A stretch of 64,000 nucleotides of DNA from Tetrastigma voinierianum (Eukaryota; Streptophyta; Magnoliopsida; Vitales; Vitaceae), in contig JAEQBH010004412.1 in NCBI GenBank assembly GCA_016808115.1, positions 248,001 through 312,000 of the forward strand. Reading direction: 5' to 3'. A program made the translations under genes and the position numbers. The notes below the pieces were generated by a model that worked only from the letters and a program-made list of their open reading frames with translations, had not been told where the DNA came from and did no database searches. Shown here in pieces: positions 10,200 to 20,659 of this stretch. Position 1 is the first letter of the stretch. Every line of letters starts with the position of its first letter.

Positions 10200-12010
10200 G
10201 GATTTGTGCCTTACCAACTATTCTCCCCACGAGCTTCTTCATTATCAATACGGATTTTAGGCCTCGCTCAACGATTCACTCCACCCGCTCGCCCCCATCA
10301 CTAACATGATTTAGCTTACTTTATTATTCATTCCCACTCCAGCCCATCCCCAATACTCAACATGGACGAGCCTTACTCCTAACTATTCCTCCCGATTTAG
10401 CTCTCTTCCCTGACATTTCAACACGGACGAGCTCCCTGCCTCAACGATTCACTCTCTGACCCGCTCGGTCCTGATCACTCGCTACGGACAGCTCTCTACT
10501 TACTTTTTTTTAACCCGACGAGCGCTCTACTCTGCATCACTCAAAGATGACGAGCTCTACTATAATTACCGACAAGCCTTCCATCACCGCCAGGACGGTC
10601 TACCCATAACTCGATTTCCTGACTTAAGCTCTTCCCATCACTCACACACGAGCTTTACTTTATCGTTTCATTGTGACGAGCTCATCCCACTCTGCCAAAT
10701 GATGGACGAGCTCGTCTTTACTATTCATTCCGACCAGCTCATCCCATCACTTTAACACGGACGGCAGCCCTTACTCAACTATTCCTCTCCCGACAGCTCT
10801 TCCCATTACTCAACATGGACGAGCCCCGCTCAACGATTCACTCGACCCGCCTCGGGCCCCATCACCAAATACGGACGAGCTTTACTTTACTATTCATTCT
10901 GACGAGCTCATCCCATCACTTAACATGGACGAGTCTTACTCAACTATTCTCCTCCTACGAGCTCTTCTCGATTACTCACTTGACGAGCTCCTTTACTCAA
11001 CTATTCCTCCCCGACGAGCTCTTCTGATTATTCAATACGGACAAGCTCTTTTGCTCAAAGATTCACTGACTTCGCTCTCGGCCCCATCACTCAACATGAC
11101 GAGCTTTGCTTTACTATTCATTCGACTCAGCCTATCCCATCACTTTAACACGGACGAGCTCCTACTCAACTATTCCTCCCGATTTGAGCTCTTCCCTGAT
11201 TACTCAACACGGACGAGCTCCTACTCCAATCCATCTCCCTCCCGACGAGCTCTTCCCGACATTTCACTACGGACGAGCCCCGCCTCAACTGATTCATCCG
11301 ACTTGCCTGGTCCCATCACTCAACATGGACGAGCTTTACTTACTATTCATTCCCGACTGAGCTCATCCCATCACTTAACACACCAGCTCCCACCTGAATC
11401 CATCTCCTCCCGACGAGCCTCTTCCTATTACCTCACTACTTGACGAGCCCATCAACTTATTCCTCCCGGACGAGCTCCCTGCTTAACGGATTCATCCGAC
11501 CCGGCTCGTCCCCATCACCTCAACATGACGAGCCACTTTACTGCTCATTGTGACGAGCTCATCCCGATCGCTCAACATGGACGAGCCTGGCTACTCATTC
11601 ATTCGACGAGCTCATCCCATTACTCAACATGGACGAGCCCTACTCAACACCTCCTCCCCGACTCCAGCCTCTTCCGATTACTCAACATGGATCCAGCCCG
11701 CCTCAACTATTCTCGACGCCTTCGTCCCATCACTTAGCATGGACGAGCTCTACTTTTACTGTTTTGAATCCGATTTAGCCTTTCCCATCACTCCAAACAC
11801 GACGAGCTCCACTTTAAAATTGCCTCCGACGAGTTCTTCCCATCACCGCGCTTAAGGAAGAGCTCCACCCCAACTCATTCTGATTTGAGCTCATCCCATC
11901 ACTCAAAGATGACGAGCCCCACCCATTATTCGTTCTCGACGAGCTCTTCCGATCACTCCAACACGATCTGAGCTCTTATTCGCATGGACGACCTCTTATT
12001 CAACAAATAC
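10200..12010 (+). repeat. Tandem array B in Tat 3' region, monomer about 57 bp in a 227 bp higher-order unit
   Basis: GACGAGCT recurs every 25-35 bp, alternating with CATCACTCAACA and TACTCAACTATTC blocks; a monomer of two such blocks is about 57 bp. One monomer variant, ACGAGCTTTACTTTACTATT, recurs at 10648, 10875, 11099, 11329 and, diverged, 11528. The spacings are 227, 224, 230 and 199 bp, so four monomers form a higher-order unit. The 172-codon frame at 10925-11443 is repeat-derived. Arrays in this place are known in Tat/Ogre-type elements. Confidence 0.8.
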
Positions 12011-14700
12011 ATCGACGAATCCTTCCAAACAGATTAATCCAAATCAAGTCAGCAATTTACGCAGGCCATTAAGCATTGAATCTAACGAGCCTATTCAATT
12101 CTACTCCGATTCTCATCCGCCATATACAAATCATGGAAAAAAGCGACGACGCTACAATGAAAACACGGATGATATATATATATATATAAAAAAAAAAAAG
12201 AGTATATTTATATGTAAATATGTTTCTATACATGTTCGCCCTTATCCCGACCAAAGAAAACGATATATAGACAAACGAATAAAGTCGCATCGTGCAAACA
12301 TACATAGAAGGTCGACAGCCACAGGAGGAAACTAACGACGGCGAGGGAATTGGCCACGGCGGAGTACCAGCCCTTGAGAATAGTTCAGAAAAGATTCCTC
12401 CGCCTTCGCCACCGGGATCAAAATTAAAGTCCGATATGAGTATGTGCTGGACGCTCGCTGAAAGGCGAGCCACCCAGAAGGCTTCCATCGAGTAATCGGC
12501 TCGGTCCCTACCGCCTAACAACCATCCCCTCCAGCGCCAAACTAACTCGCCGATGAAGATCTCATGCGCAACTGCGACATTCCTCGCTCACCTGCTCCGC
12601 CAAATTTGCGATCTGAGGATTCCCGACGAAAGGCCTCTAGCAACGCCAGACTCCTGAAGCTTCGCGACGAGCCACTTTAGTCAAGGCCATGATCATCTCG
12701 GGATCACCGTTAACCCGGTATACACCTCTCTCAAGATCCCGCACCGCCCCGGAGGTAAATGAGCTCCTCCTAATCCACTGTGGCCCACTCTGGCAGACTC
12801 TGCCCCGAGCCTCACTCAAATCACTTTGGCAAGCCCTGACCACTCTAACCTCCCACGCTTCGCCGCGCCAGTTATTTTGACCTCATCTTCCCATTTCACT
12901 CGGTTACGAGCCGACGAAGTATGTTTTAAACGTGACTCTAAGTCGCTCCACTTTCAAATTACATGTCGCGCCGCCCCTACAGCCCTGCCTGTCTCTAAGG
13001 AGAGCCACCTTCGCCATAAATCTCGCACCACGGCTTCGCTTAGCCTGGCCTCTCACGCCTTTCGAGGATGGCTACTCGTGATATCAAACATGAAGATAAC
13101 GCTCAACACCGAGGTGTGTGCAAGATGGAAGCAAGCACAACAATAGGACTTACCGAGGCAACCCCTCGATGTGGATGGAAGCCAAAGCCTCGGGCTAACA
13201 AGCATCGCTCGACCTCCCAAGGCCTGAGTCCTCGAGGATGGAGGAGACAAAGACTCGCGAGCTCCCAGGTTAGAAAGCAAAGAGTCCCGGCTCACGACTC
13301 CTTGCTTCTACTCTCTCACTCGCCTTCCGAGGGATGGGCTATTTGACTTCTTCCAAAGGGATTCCAGACTCGGCTATAGGCATAACCACTAACATTGCTC
13401 CACGGCCGCACTCAAAAGGGTCTTTAGCCCTTCCATCAGCTTAGGGGAACAAAATTTAATCACAGGAGCCCGCCAAAGGAGACCCACCCAACTCCGGCTC
13501 GAACACCCAGAGGCGCCCTAGCTGGACCCTTGGTCAAACCCACCCGCCCCCAACCTGAGCTCCTGGGCTTTTCCTTTCACACCCGGGGCTTCCGAGGACG
13601 CTACCAAATGAGCCAAAATCTCTCCTCAGAGCACTGCAAGAGAAGTCCCACAGGAGAGAATCTCAGGGCAGCAGCAGTAAAGCACCTCAAACAGAGGAAC
13701 GTGGAAGACCTCGTATTGATGGACCAGAATGTCCGACGACAATTCTCACAGAAGGACGAGCAGATATCTCGCAACGCTAGGGCTATGACATTATCTTTCG
13801 CCGCTTAAGTTCAAGACGAGCCTGGGAAATGTGATAGATAAGATAAAATCGTAAATATCCACCACTCTTCGGGAGGCTATACTAAAATAGCATAACATTT
13901 CCTTACGACAGCATTTCTGTAAGAACGTCTGTGCCGTGGGAACACCTGTGGTGTCATCCTGTCGAAGGATTGTATTCCCAATTGAAACCATGATCAAGAG
14001 GCTGAAGGCCCTCCATGACCCATAAGATGGAAGATCGCAGATCAGCAGGAGCTCCCGGACGCCCGGAAAATAAAGAAAGCCCTTGTGGGTCTCATTTGGG
14101 CGAAAAGATGAAGAAACAAGGCCAAGCTAGGGATGTCGAGCCCTTTATCCCTAAAAGAAGCCAATAATCCCACCAAATGCTGCTCCCAACCGTTGAGAGA
14201 GCATCAGAGGGTGCAAGGCTGCAGAATGTTGCAAGACCATGAAAGGGTGCAGAGGAAAAGTGGCGCCATTGTCAGCGCGACCAAAAACAAAAACCATCCT
14301 GTGCACGGTTGGGCTATGAAAAGGTTAAGACATCGGGACCTATACTGGATACAAGGTAAGGCTCCATAACGATCACAGCGTACTCCCGCACTAAGGATCG
14401 ACTCACAGTCCCACATCTCACGCATGCCTAACGCGCATGCAAGGTAATTCACCCCCAGATATGTGATTAGGCTTATTTTCTTACTCCTTACTAACTGAAG
14501 ATGAGGAGGCGCTTCTACCACGGAAGAGGAGGCACTCAAATAGCCGGAAGAGGAGGTGTCAGCCGCTCGATCTCACCGATATTATCAACGGCCGAGGCAT
14601 CTCCAAATTTCAGAGGTGCCGCATAACAACCGAGGAGTCATCACCAACGAAGAAGAAGAGTTGATCTTGACCCCATGACGAGATATGGCTAAGAAATAAA
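12011..14700 (+). other. Unassigned segment of the Tat element
   Basis: Lies between the repeat array and the 3' end. A TA run plus A11 occurs at 12173-12199. The longest frame is on the minus strand (150 codons, 12069-12521); plus frames at 12826-13146, 13068-13346 and 13530-13808 reach 92-106 codons. Tat elements are known to carry extra sense or antisense frames here, but I cannot match any of these to a family. Base composition (CGA- and CCT-rich) matches the rest of the element. Confidence 0.4.
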
Positions 14701-15049
14701 AGCTAACTGTTAAAAACTCTAGTGTTTCTGTCAGATTTTAATCAAAACAACGTATACGATACCTATAGGCCCGTAAAATACAACAAGAGTTACTTAAAAA
14801 GGTAAAACAGGAGGCCGAGAAAGAAAGGTCCCATAAGCAAAAAGACGAAGATATCCATTTAAAGAATCATAAGGAAATCGAGGAATGGGAGAAATAAGCG
14901 AAACCTAAGGGTCATCATTACTACAAGACTTATGACGGCATAAGGCTTTAGCCGACCCAACCCCCCTGGGCCATTTAGAGAACCACAACCGACACGAGAA
15001 GAATTATAGCCCTTGCCCACGCCAACATACACAAGGGCTGGGGGGCAAT
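14701..15049 (+). other. Tat element 3' end and polypurine tract
   Basis: A lysine- and glutamate-coding A-rich stretch (about 14780-14920) leads to AAGGGCTGGGGGGCAAT at 15033-15049, immediately before the 3' LTR start TGATAG. The G-rich purine run directly abutting an LTR start is the expected plus-strand primer site. Confidence 0.65.
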
Positions 15050-16054
15050 TGATAGGGGTTTATGCAACAGGCTCACAGCCCACCGACCAAGCCCAGCTGA
15101 AGTGGTGCACTCCATCCTCAACACCTGTGCTCCCCGCACCGCCCAAACCGGGCTGGGCTTCCAAGGGCCAGCCCAAAGGATGTCCCTCGGATGGAATCAG
15201 CCCCCATCCTGCGAATCATTGTGTATCGCCATACGTAAAAAACAACAACCCCTAGCAATATATATTATCCCGCCGATCCACCAAACCTTATCAATAAGGA
15301 AGGGAAAATAATAACAGATCATCGCCAGTTGGATCTCCCCCAATAAAGAAGGAGGATCATCTCAAACAAACAGCTCCTTCTATATCCTGTACCAAATCCG
15401 ATATGGACTAAAATAAGAAATACCCATCCAATGGGAACAAATCCTAATCACCATCCAATCGGTTGAACATCTACTATAAATACAAGACCACCCCATCTGA
15501 AAGGTACGCACCTAGGCACAAACATACGCAACCCATTCGCCTCAGGCGCCCATCTTTCTCCCTGGTGAAAGAACCGACTTAGGGCATGGAAGCACACGCG
15601 CAGCCTCGCCGACCTTTTCCCTTGTTTTTGGCAGAGGAGGCTACGCCAGGAGCCTCACATCAACAGCCCCACACGCATCTCATTTCGATCCTGCATTTTA
15701 TCCAGACGCCTCGGTGTTTTAACTCCGCGCGCGCGCGCGCGCGCGCGCGCGCGCGCGCGCGCGCGCGCGCGCGCGCGCGCGCGCGCGTGCGCGCGCGCGC
15801 GCGCGCGCGCGCGCGTGCGCGCGCGCGCGCGCGCGCGCGCGCGCGCGCGCGCGCGCGCGCGCGCGCGCGCGCGCGCGCGCGCGCGCGCGTGCGCGCGCGC
15901 GCGCGCGCGCGCGCGCGCGCGCGCGCGGCGCGCGCGCGCGCGCGCGCGCGCGCGCGCGCGCGCGCGCGCGCGCGCACTCTCAATCCGGCCCAACCCAAAT
16001 GACCCCCCATACGCCTCCCGCAAACTCGGGGCCTCCGCTTGAAAAAGCATCATC
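15050..16054 (+). repeat. 3' LTR of the Tat element
   Basis: Aligns with 2510-3249 along its length. Without the GC tract (15726-15975) it is about 755 bp, close to the 740 bp of the 5' copy. It ends AGCATCATC, followed by AAAAT, which matches the sequence before the 5' LTR. The LTRs differ by many substitutions and small indels, so the insertion is not recent. Confidence 0.85.
15726..15975. repeat. (GC)n dinucleotide tract, 250 bp
   Basis: Alternating C and G for 250 bp with three C-to-T changes (15788, 15816, 15890) and one phase slip (GG at 15927-15928). It sits inside the 3' LTR where the 5' LTR has ordinary sequence around CCCAAATGCACTCGC (3174-3188). Alternating Ala-Arg frames on both strands are artefacts of the repeat. 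Confidence 0.97.
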
Positions 16055-16838
16055 AAAATTAATTTGTTGTTGAGGATTTTTACTTAATTTTTAGAAAACT
16101 TAAATTAAGTAGTGTTTAATAGTATCAACTAGTAAATTATTTATTTTGATGATATTTCTGATTTCTTTTAAGTTTCAAAAAATAAATAAATACTAATAAT
16201 AATAACTAAGTAGTACTATTGTTGAATCTTATGCATTTTATATCTTAGATATATTTCAGAAGAAGGCATTAGTGTATGTCTTATGTATTTCACATCTTTA
16301 GATAGCCACATGATATAAAAAAATATTCAATACCATATTTGGTGCTGCTTACGTTTTACGAAATATTATGTTGTGAGTTGTGATTATACTCATATTTTTA
16401 TTTTTAAGTTGATTATGGGAATGAATTGAATTGAATTCACAAATTTACTATTAATTTAAACTTTAACAAACTGATTAGAAAATCATCATAGAATATAAAA
16501 TTTTACCAATACAATTTTTATGTATTGCTTGGCTAATATAAGAACAATTACAATATATAATTAAAGTATAGTCGATGGAAAAAATTTGAGAATTTTTAAG
16601 CTGCAAATGTTAGCTTATGAGGAGAGGTGTTTGTTTTTTTTTACTTAATATTGAACATAATTCTTTATGTAGTCAATATTGAATAAGGTTTTAATAGTAT
16701 TACATTAAATTATTTTGTTTTAATTATTATATTTCTATTAATTAAGTTGTTTGTTTTTATACGCTTAAAATCAACATCTTAAATTATATTAAAAATTAAT
16801 TCTTAAGTATAATGATGATATAACTTCTTTGATATTTT

Positions 16839-16842
<4 letters not shown>

Positions 16843-16924
<82 letters not shown>
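16843..16924. repeat. (TA)n microsatellite
   Basis: Uninterrupted TA repeat of about 80 bp. Confidence 0.97.
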
Positions 16925-16928
<4 letters not shown>

Positions 16929-17252
16929 TTTTGGTTAAAATACGCCTAAATGCTCAATTTATAAAGAAAATATATTTACATTTTTCTCTTGAAGAATGAC
17001 TCATAAATAGACAAAAATGTTTTTTGTCATTTCATGTATTTACATATATCTTTAAAAAGAAAAAAGAAAATACTATTTTTACAATAAAACAATGAGGGTA
17101 TTTTTGTTAAAATGAGATAAAAAAATTAATGAAATATCATATTTTCGAAAAATGGTTTTCAAAAGGTCTTTTCATCAAATCATATTTATTATTATGATAA
17201 AATAAAAAAGTATTTGTATAATAAATGAATAACATATTAACATATTTAAAAA

Positions 17253-17380
17253 ATTATTATTATCATTCTTAAAAAAAATAATTATTTTATTTATTTATTA
17301 TTATCATTCTTAAAAGAAATAATTATTTTATTTATTTATTATTATCATTCTTAAAAATAATTATTTTATTTATTTATTTT
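17253..17380. repeat. 41 bp tandem repeat, three copies
   Basis: TATCATTCTT occurs at 17261, 17302 and 17343, exactly 41 bp apart, each followed by an A run and TAATTATTTTATTTATT. Confidence 0.9.
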
Positions 17381-19652
17381 ATATAACTAAAATAGAATAT
17401 ATAAAATTAATAATTTTAAAAAATAATAGATTGAAGAAAATAAAAATGAAAAATATTTCATGTTAAACATTTTGAAATATTCATGATTTAAAAGATTTTA
17501 AAAATATTTTTGTACATATTCTCTAAAGCATAACTTTTCTCTTAAGAGAAAAAGTAAAAATATTTTGCTTTTTCATTTAGAAAACATTTTCAAAAATTTA
17601 TAAATAAGTTATGCAAAAATAAAAATAAAAATACGAACTCCTCGAAAAGCAATTTGCTTCTCAAAATAAGCTAAAAAAAAATAAAGGCCCTCTAAGCTTA
17701 GGTGACCTTTATTAAGCAGTTCTTTAAACCTGCTCACTGCTTTTAAATCACTTGTAGAAACATTCAAAGTTTCAGTGCTTTGGTACCAGCATGGAAAATC
17801 ATTGAGATTATAATTAAATCTCTGCTTAGTTGTTAAAAAAAAAAAGAAGTTTAAACAAAAATCTCTATGAATCAATAAGAGGTGGAGTCAAGTTAATCTT
17901 TCAAAATCTAAAGACTCCTTTGTAAATGACCTCGACCACCTATGCTCGACATTATCCATTTTAAGCTCCACCGAGCCATACTGTACTTAAAACGGGCCTA
18001 TTAGATTGGATAGCTCATACCCCTTATATACCGGCCAGAACTTTCTTCTCATATTCGGATGAGGAAGATTCGATAAACACTCATATGTAAATACAACGTC
18101 ATCGCTATTCTTATTTAAATTACGTGCCTTAAACAAACAAAACATCTCCTACAAAGCCACAACAAATGAACCCCTACAAAGGATCGTGGATTAGCCTTAT
18201 ACTAGTCCTGTTTCGCCCCTTTACATCTGCCTTTTGAGGATAAACTAAAACATAATGCGGATACCGTTTGCTAAACTTTTTCCAAGGTCAAATCTCCCAA
18301 ACTCAAACTATCACTAAAAAGGTATCACCTCAACAGGTACTATAAACCATCTTTAAATTAGTAAATATCAAATTGGTTATACGCATTGTCAATCTTTTAC
18401 AGGAAAACATTTTTTATATACAAATTAGATTAAAGATTAGTTTGTAATATAATTAAACTTACTCTCAATATTGGATTTATTATCAATGATTATTTATTTT
18501 GAAAACCTTAAAATTTTGATAAGCTAGTTTGTTAGAAAGATTAAGTATTTAAAACAAAACAGGATTTTTTGTTTTTTACTTGTTTATAAAGCTAAAGGTT
18601 TAAGTAAGGGAAGAATTATATTTCAGGTATAAATGTAAGCGAGTCAAGCTATTCTAACTCGACTCGTAAAATACTCGATTGACTTGGAGTTAATTCAGTT
18701 GAACTCAATCTCAAATAGTTTGAGTAGCTTTGTCGAAAGCTAAGACTTGAAGATCATTATAATGCTCCATCGTCACTGGAGCTTTAATCAAGTTTTACTC
18801 GTTATATTATTTATTTGAGTGACCTATCTCGAAATTGAATCAATTTCGAGTTGGATTCAAGTTTTGAGTTTTTTTAATCGAGTCGAGTTTGAGCTTGACT
18901 TTGTATTGATTCAACTCGATTTGATTACACCCTTTATAATTCAAAAATAGGTTACATAACCTCTAAAATTGGGATTAACACCTATTAAAGTTTTAAAAGT
19001 TAATGGAAAGTATACTCAAATTCAAAGATGCATAAAATGACTTTATGAGAGAGTTAGAAATTAAAATTCCTTCTTAAAATTTTGATATTATACTCTTTCT
19101 TAATTTTTATTTCTATTTATTTTATTATTAAAATGTATAGATTAAGAAAGAAAAGAAAGAAAGAATGAATAAAATAAAACTCTAAGTAACACTTTATAAT
19201 AAATTTGTGAAAATATTAAGGTTTTTATAAAAATAAAATAAAAATTGAAAGAGTTCTGTAAAATAATTTGATGTTTGATGATAAAAAAAGTTTATTTGAA
19301 TTTTGTAATTTTAACATATTTTTTAATATAATATAAAAAATATTTTTTATTCATAAACATTTTTATTTTAGGAGCTTATTTTTAATTATTTTTTATTTTA
19401 TTTTATTATTTTTAAATCTAAAAATTTTGCAAATAATTGTCATTTAATCAACTTTTCAGGAAATTTTTATTTGATGTTTTTTTTAGTCCATTTAAAAAAT
19501 TCATCATTTAGAAGAAACAAAATCTTGGCTACCGAGATATATACTTCCTCGTTGAGCGGGCGGCATCGCCAGAGGCGAATAAGTACTCCGCCTCCCAGTT
19601 CAAAAACCACCTCGTACGGAACAAGGCAGCATTTCGACAGTACCTCCGGCCA

Positions 19653-19822
19653 ATGACCATTCCGGAGCTGAAGAAGAGCGGACAGCGTGACAGTAGCGGT
19701 AGCGCCAGCGGTGACGGTAGCGCAGCGATTGCGGCGGCGGGGCCGGACGAAACAAGGGCAACAAACATCAACATAGCCCCTCTGCTCCTGAATACGGATA
19801 TCTCCATGGAGACAAAGCACTT
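19653..19822 (+). pseudogene. GCN2: GCN2 copy 1, exon 1 (N-terminus)
   Basis: An open frame from ATG at 19653 runs 57 codons and ends ...LLLNTDISMETKHL, with the donor AC-TT/GTAAGT at 19823. Copy 2 has ...EEIYAL before the same donor at 37915, and plant GCN2 has a comparable S-E-E-I-T-A-L at this exon end. The middle is Ser-, Gly- and Ala-rich (SGSASGDGS, AAIAAAG) where the family has a Lys/Gly-rich leader, so the start and middle are diverged. If the donor is not used, the frame meets TAA at 19824. Confidence 0.5.
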
Positions 19823-20297
19823 GTAAGTCCTCACACTGAGGATTTTGAGCACTTTGCAATTAAAGATCATGTGTGATTCATTTTTATCAACAGATATTCC
19901 TTATTATAATTCGGTGTTTCTGGAGATGGATGAACAAATTTTTGAGTTTCTTCTCAAGAATTTGACGAATTTGTTGTAAGTCCCCACACCGCGGATTTAG
20001 TAATCTGTAATTAAAGATCATATACGATTCATTTGGTAGCTAATTTTATCAATGAAACTATTTTCATTAGAATTCGTGTTTTGGAGAGGTGATGAATTAG
20101 ATTCTTGAGTTCTCAAGAATTTGACGAATTTGTTGTAAGTCCCCACACTCGTGGATTTAGTAATCTGTAATTAAAGATCATATACGATTCATTTCAGAAG
20201 CATTTTAGCAATAAGCTATATTTTCATTAGAATCTGGGTGTTTTGAGATGTGAAGAACAAATTCTGAGTTCTTTATCCAGCATTGTCTGATTCTTGT
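19823..20297 (+). repeat. Splice-donor repeat, three tandem units of about 156 bp
   Basis: Units begin at 19823, 19976 and 20135, each with GTAAGTCC(T/C)CACAC followed by AATTAAAGATCAT and a GATTCATTT block. The first two end AAGAATTTGACGAATTTGTT; the third fades near 20290. Each unit starts exactly at the exon 1 donor, so the donor and the first part of intron 1 are present three times. Confidence 0.85.
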
Positions 20298-20659
20298 AGG
20301 AGCTGTCTCAGAGCTCTTGTAGACTCCACTTAGGTTCCTTAAGATTTCTTTTAGATCTTCAGGTGTTCTTGGGGATTACAAATAATCTTTCTCTTACGTT
20401 ATTACAACAAGGTTGTTGGTATTGATCTTTCTTCTGATAGTTATCTTAGCCTCGGATCTTAAAATCCTACTTCCTGCAAAGACTTCTTTATATTGATCTT
20501 TCTTCTTGATAGTTATCTGCAAAGACTCTTGTGTGTCACAGGAGTTTCTTAGTTTCAGTATTTTTCTAATTTTTATTTCCTGGGGTTCTGCCTTTCTGTA
20601 TATGTCCTTAAGTGGTTATTTGCCTAAAATGAGCATTTAATGTCCGGAGCTTGGATTTA

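Larger units (their letters stand above)
2510..16054 (+). mobile_element. Complete decayed Ty3 (gypsy) retrotransposon, Tat lineage
   Basis: Order on the plus strand: 5' LTR (2510-3249), primer-site region, gag, protease, RT, RNase H, integrase (to about 8655), long non-coding 3' segment with tandem repeats, purine tract (15031-15049), 3' LTR (15050-16054). The integrase core is of the KWIEAEPLA type, and RNase H and integrase follow RT without a chromodomain, which fits the Tat/Retand group of non-chromoviruses. A long, repeat-filled 3' segment is also typical of that group. Flanking AAAAT at 2505-2509 and 16055-16059 is read as a 5 bp target duplication. A 4 bp AAAT with the LTR ending one base later is the alternative. 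All frames are broken by stops and indels, so it is not autonomous. Confidence 0.85.
16060..19460. other. AT-rich intergenic spacer
   Basis: Mostly low-complexity AT-rich DNA. It holds a TA microsatellite and a 41 bp triple repeat (listed separately). A less AT-rich block at 17890-18360 resembles no family I can name, and 18630-18920 is rich in ACTCGA and TCGAG words, probably an old repeat. No gene is supported. Confidence 0.6.

Noticed and set aside
10925..11443. 172-codon plus frame, the longest in the window
   Set aside because: It lies wholly within the tandem array and its residues follow the repeat period.
15586..16056. Four overlapping frames of 75-138 codons encoding Ala-Arg repeats on both strands
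   Set aside because: They are translations of the GC dinucleotide tract; no start context, conserved flank or family.
17253..17380. Three regularly spaced repeats resembling a CRISPR array
   Set aside because: The units are contiguous and AT-rich with no unique spacers, and the context is a plant nuclear genome.
19467..19870. Minus-strand frames of 113 and 130 codons opposite GCN2 exon 1
   Set aside because: Shadow frames over the GC-richer first exon; the plus strand carries the donor site shared with copy 2.
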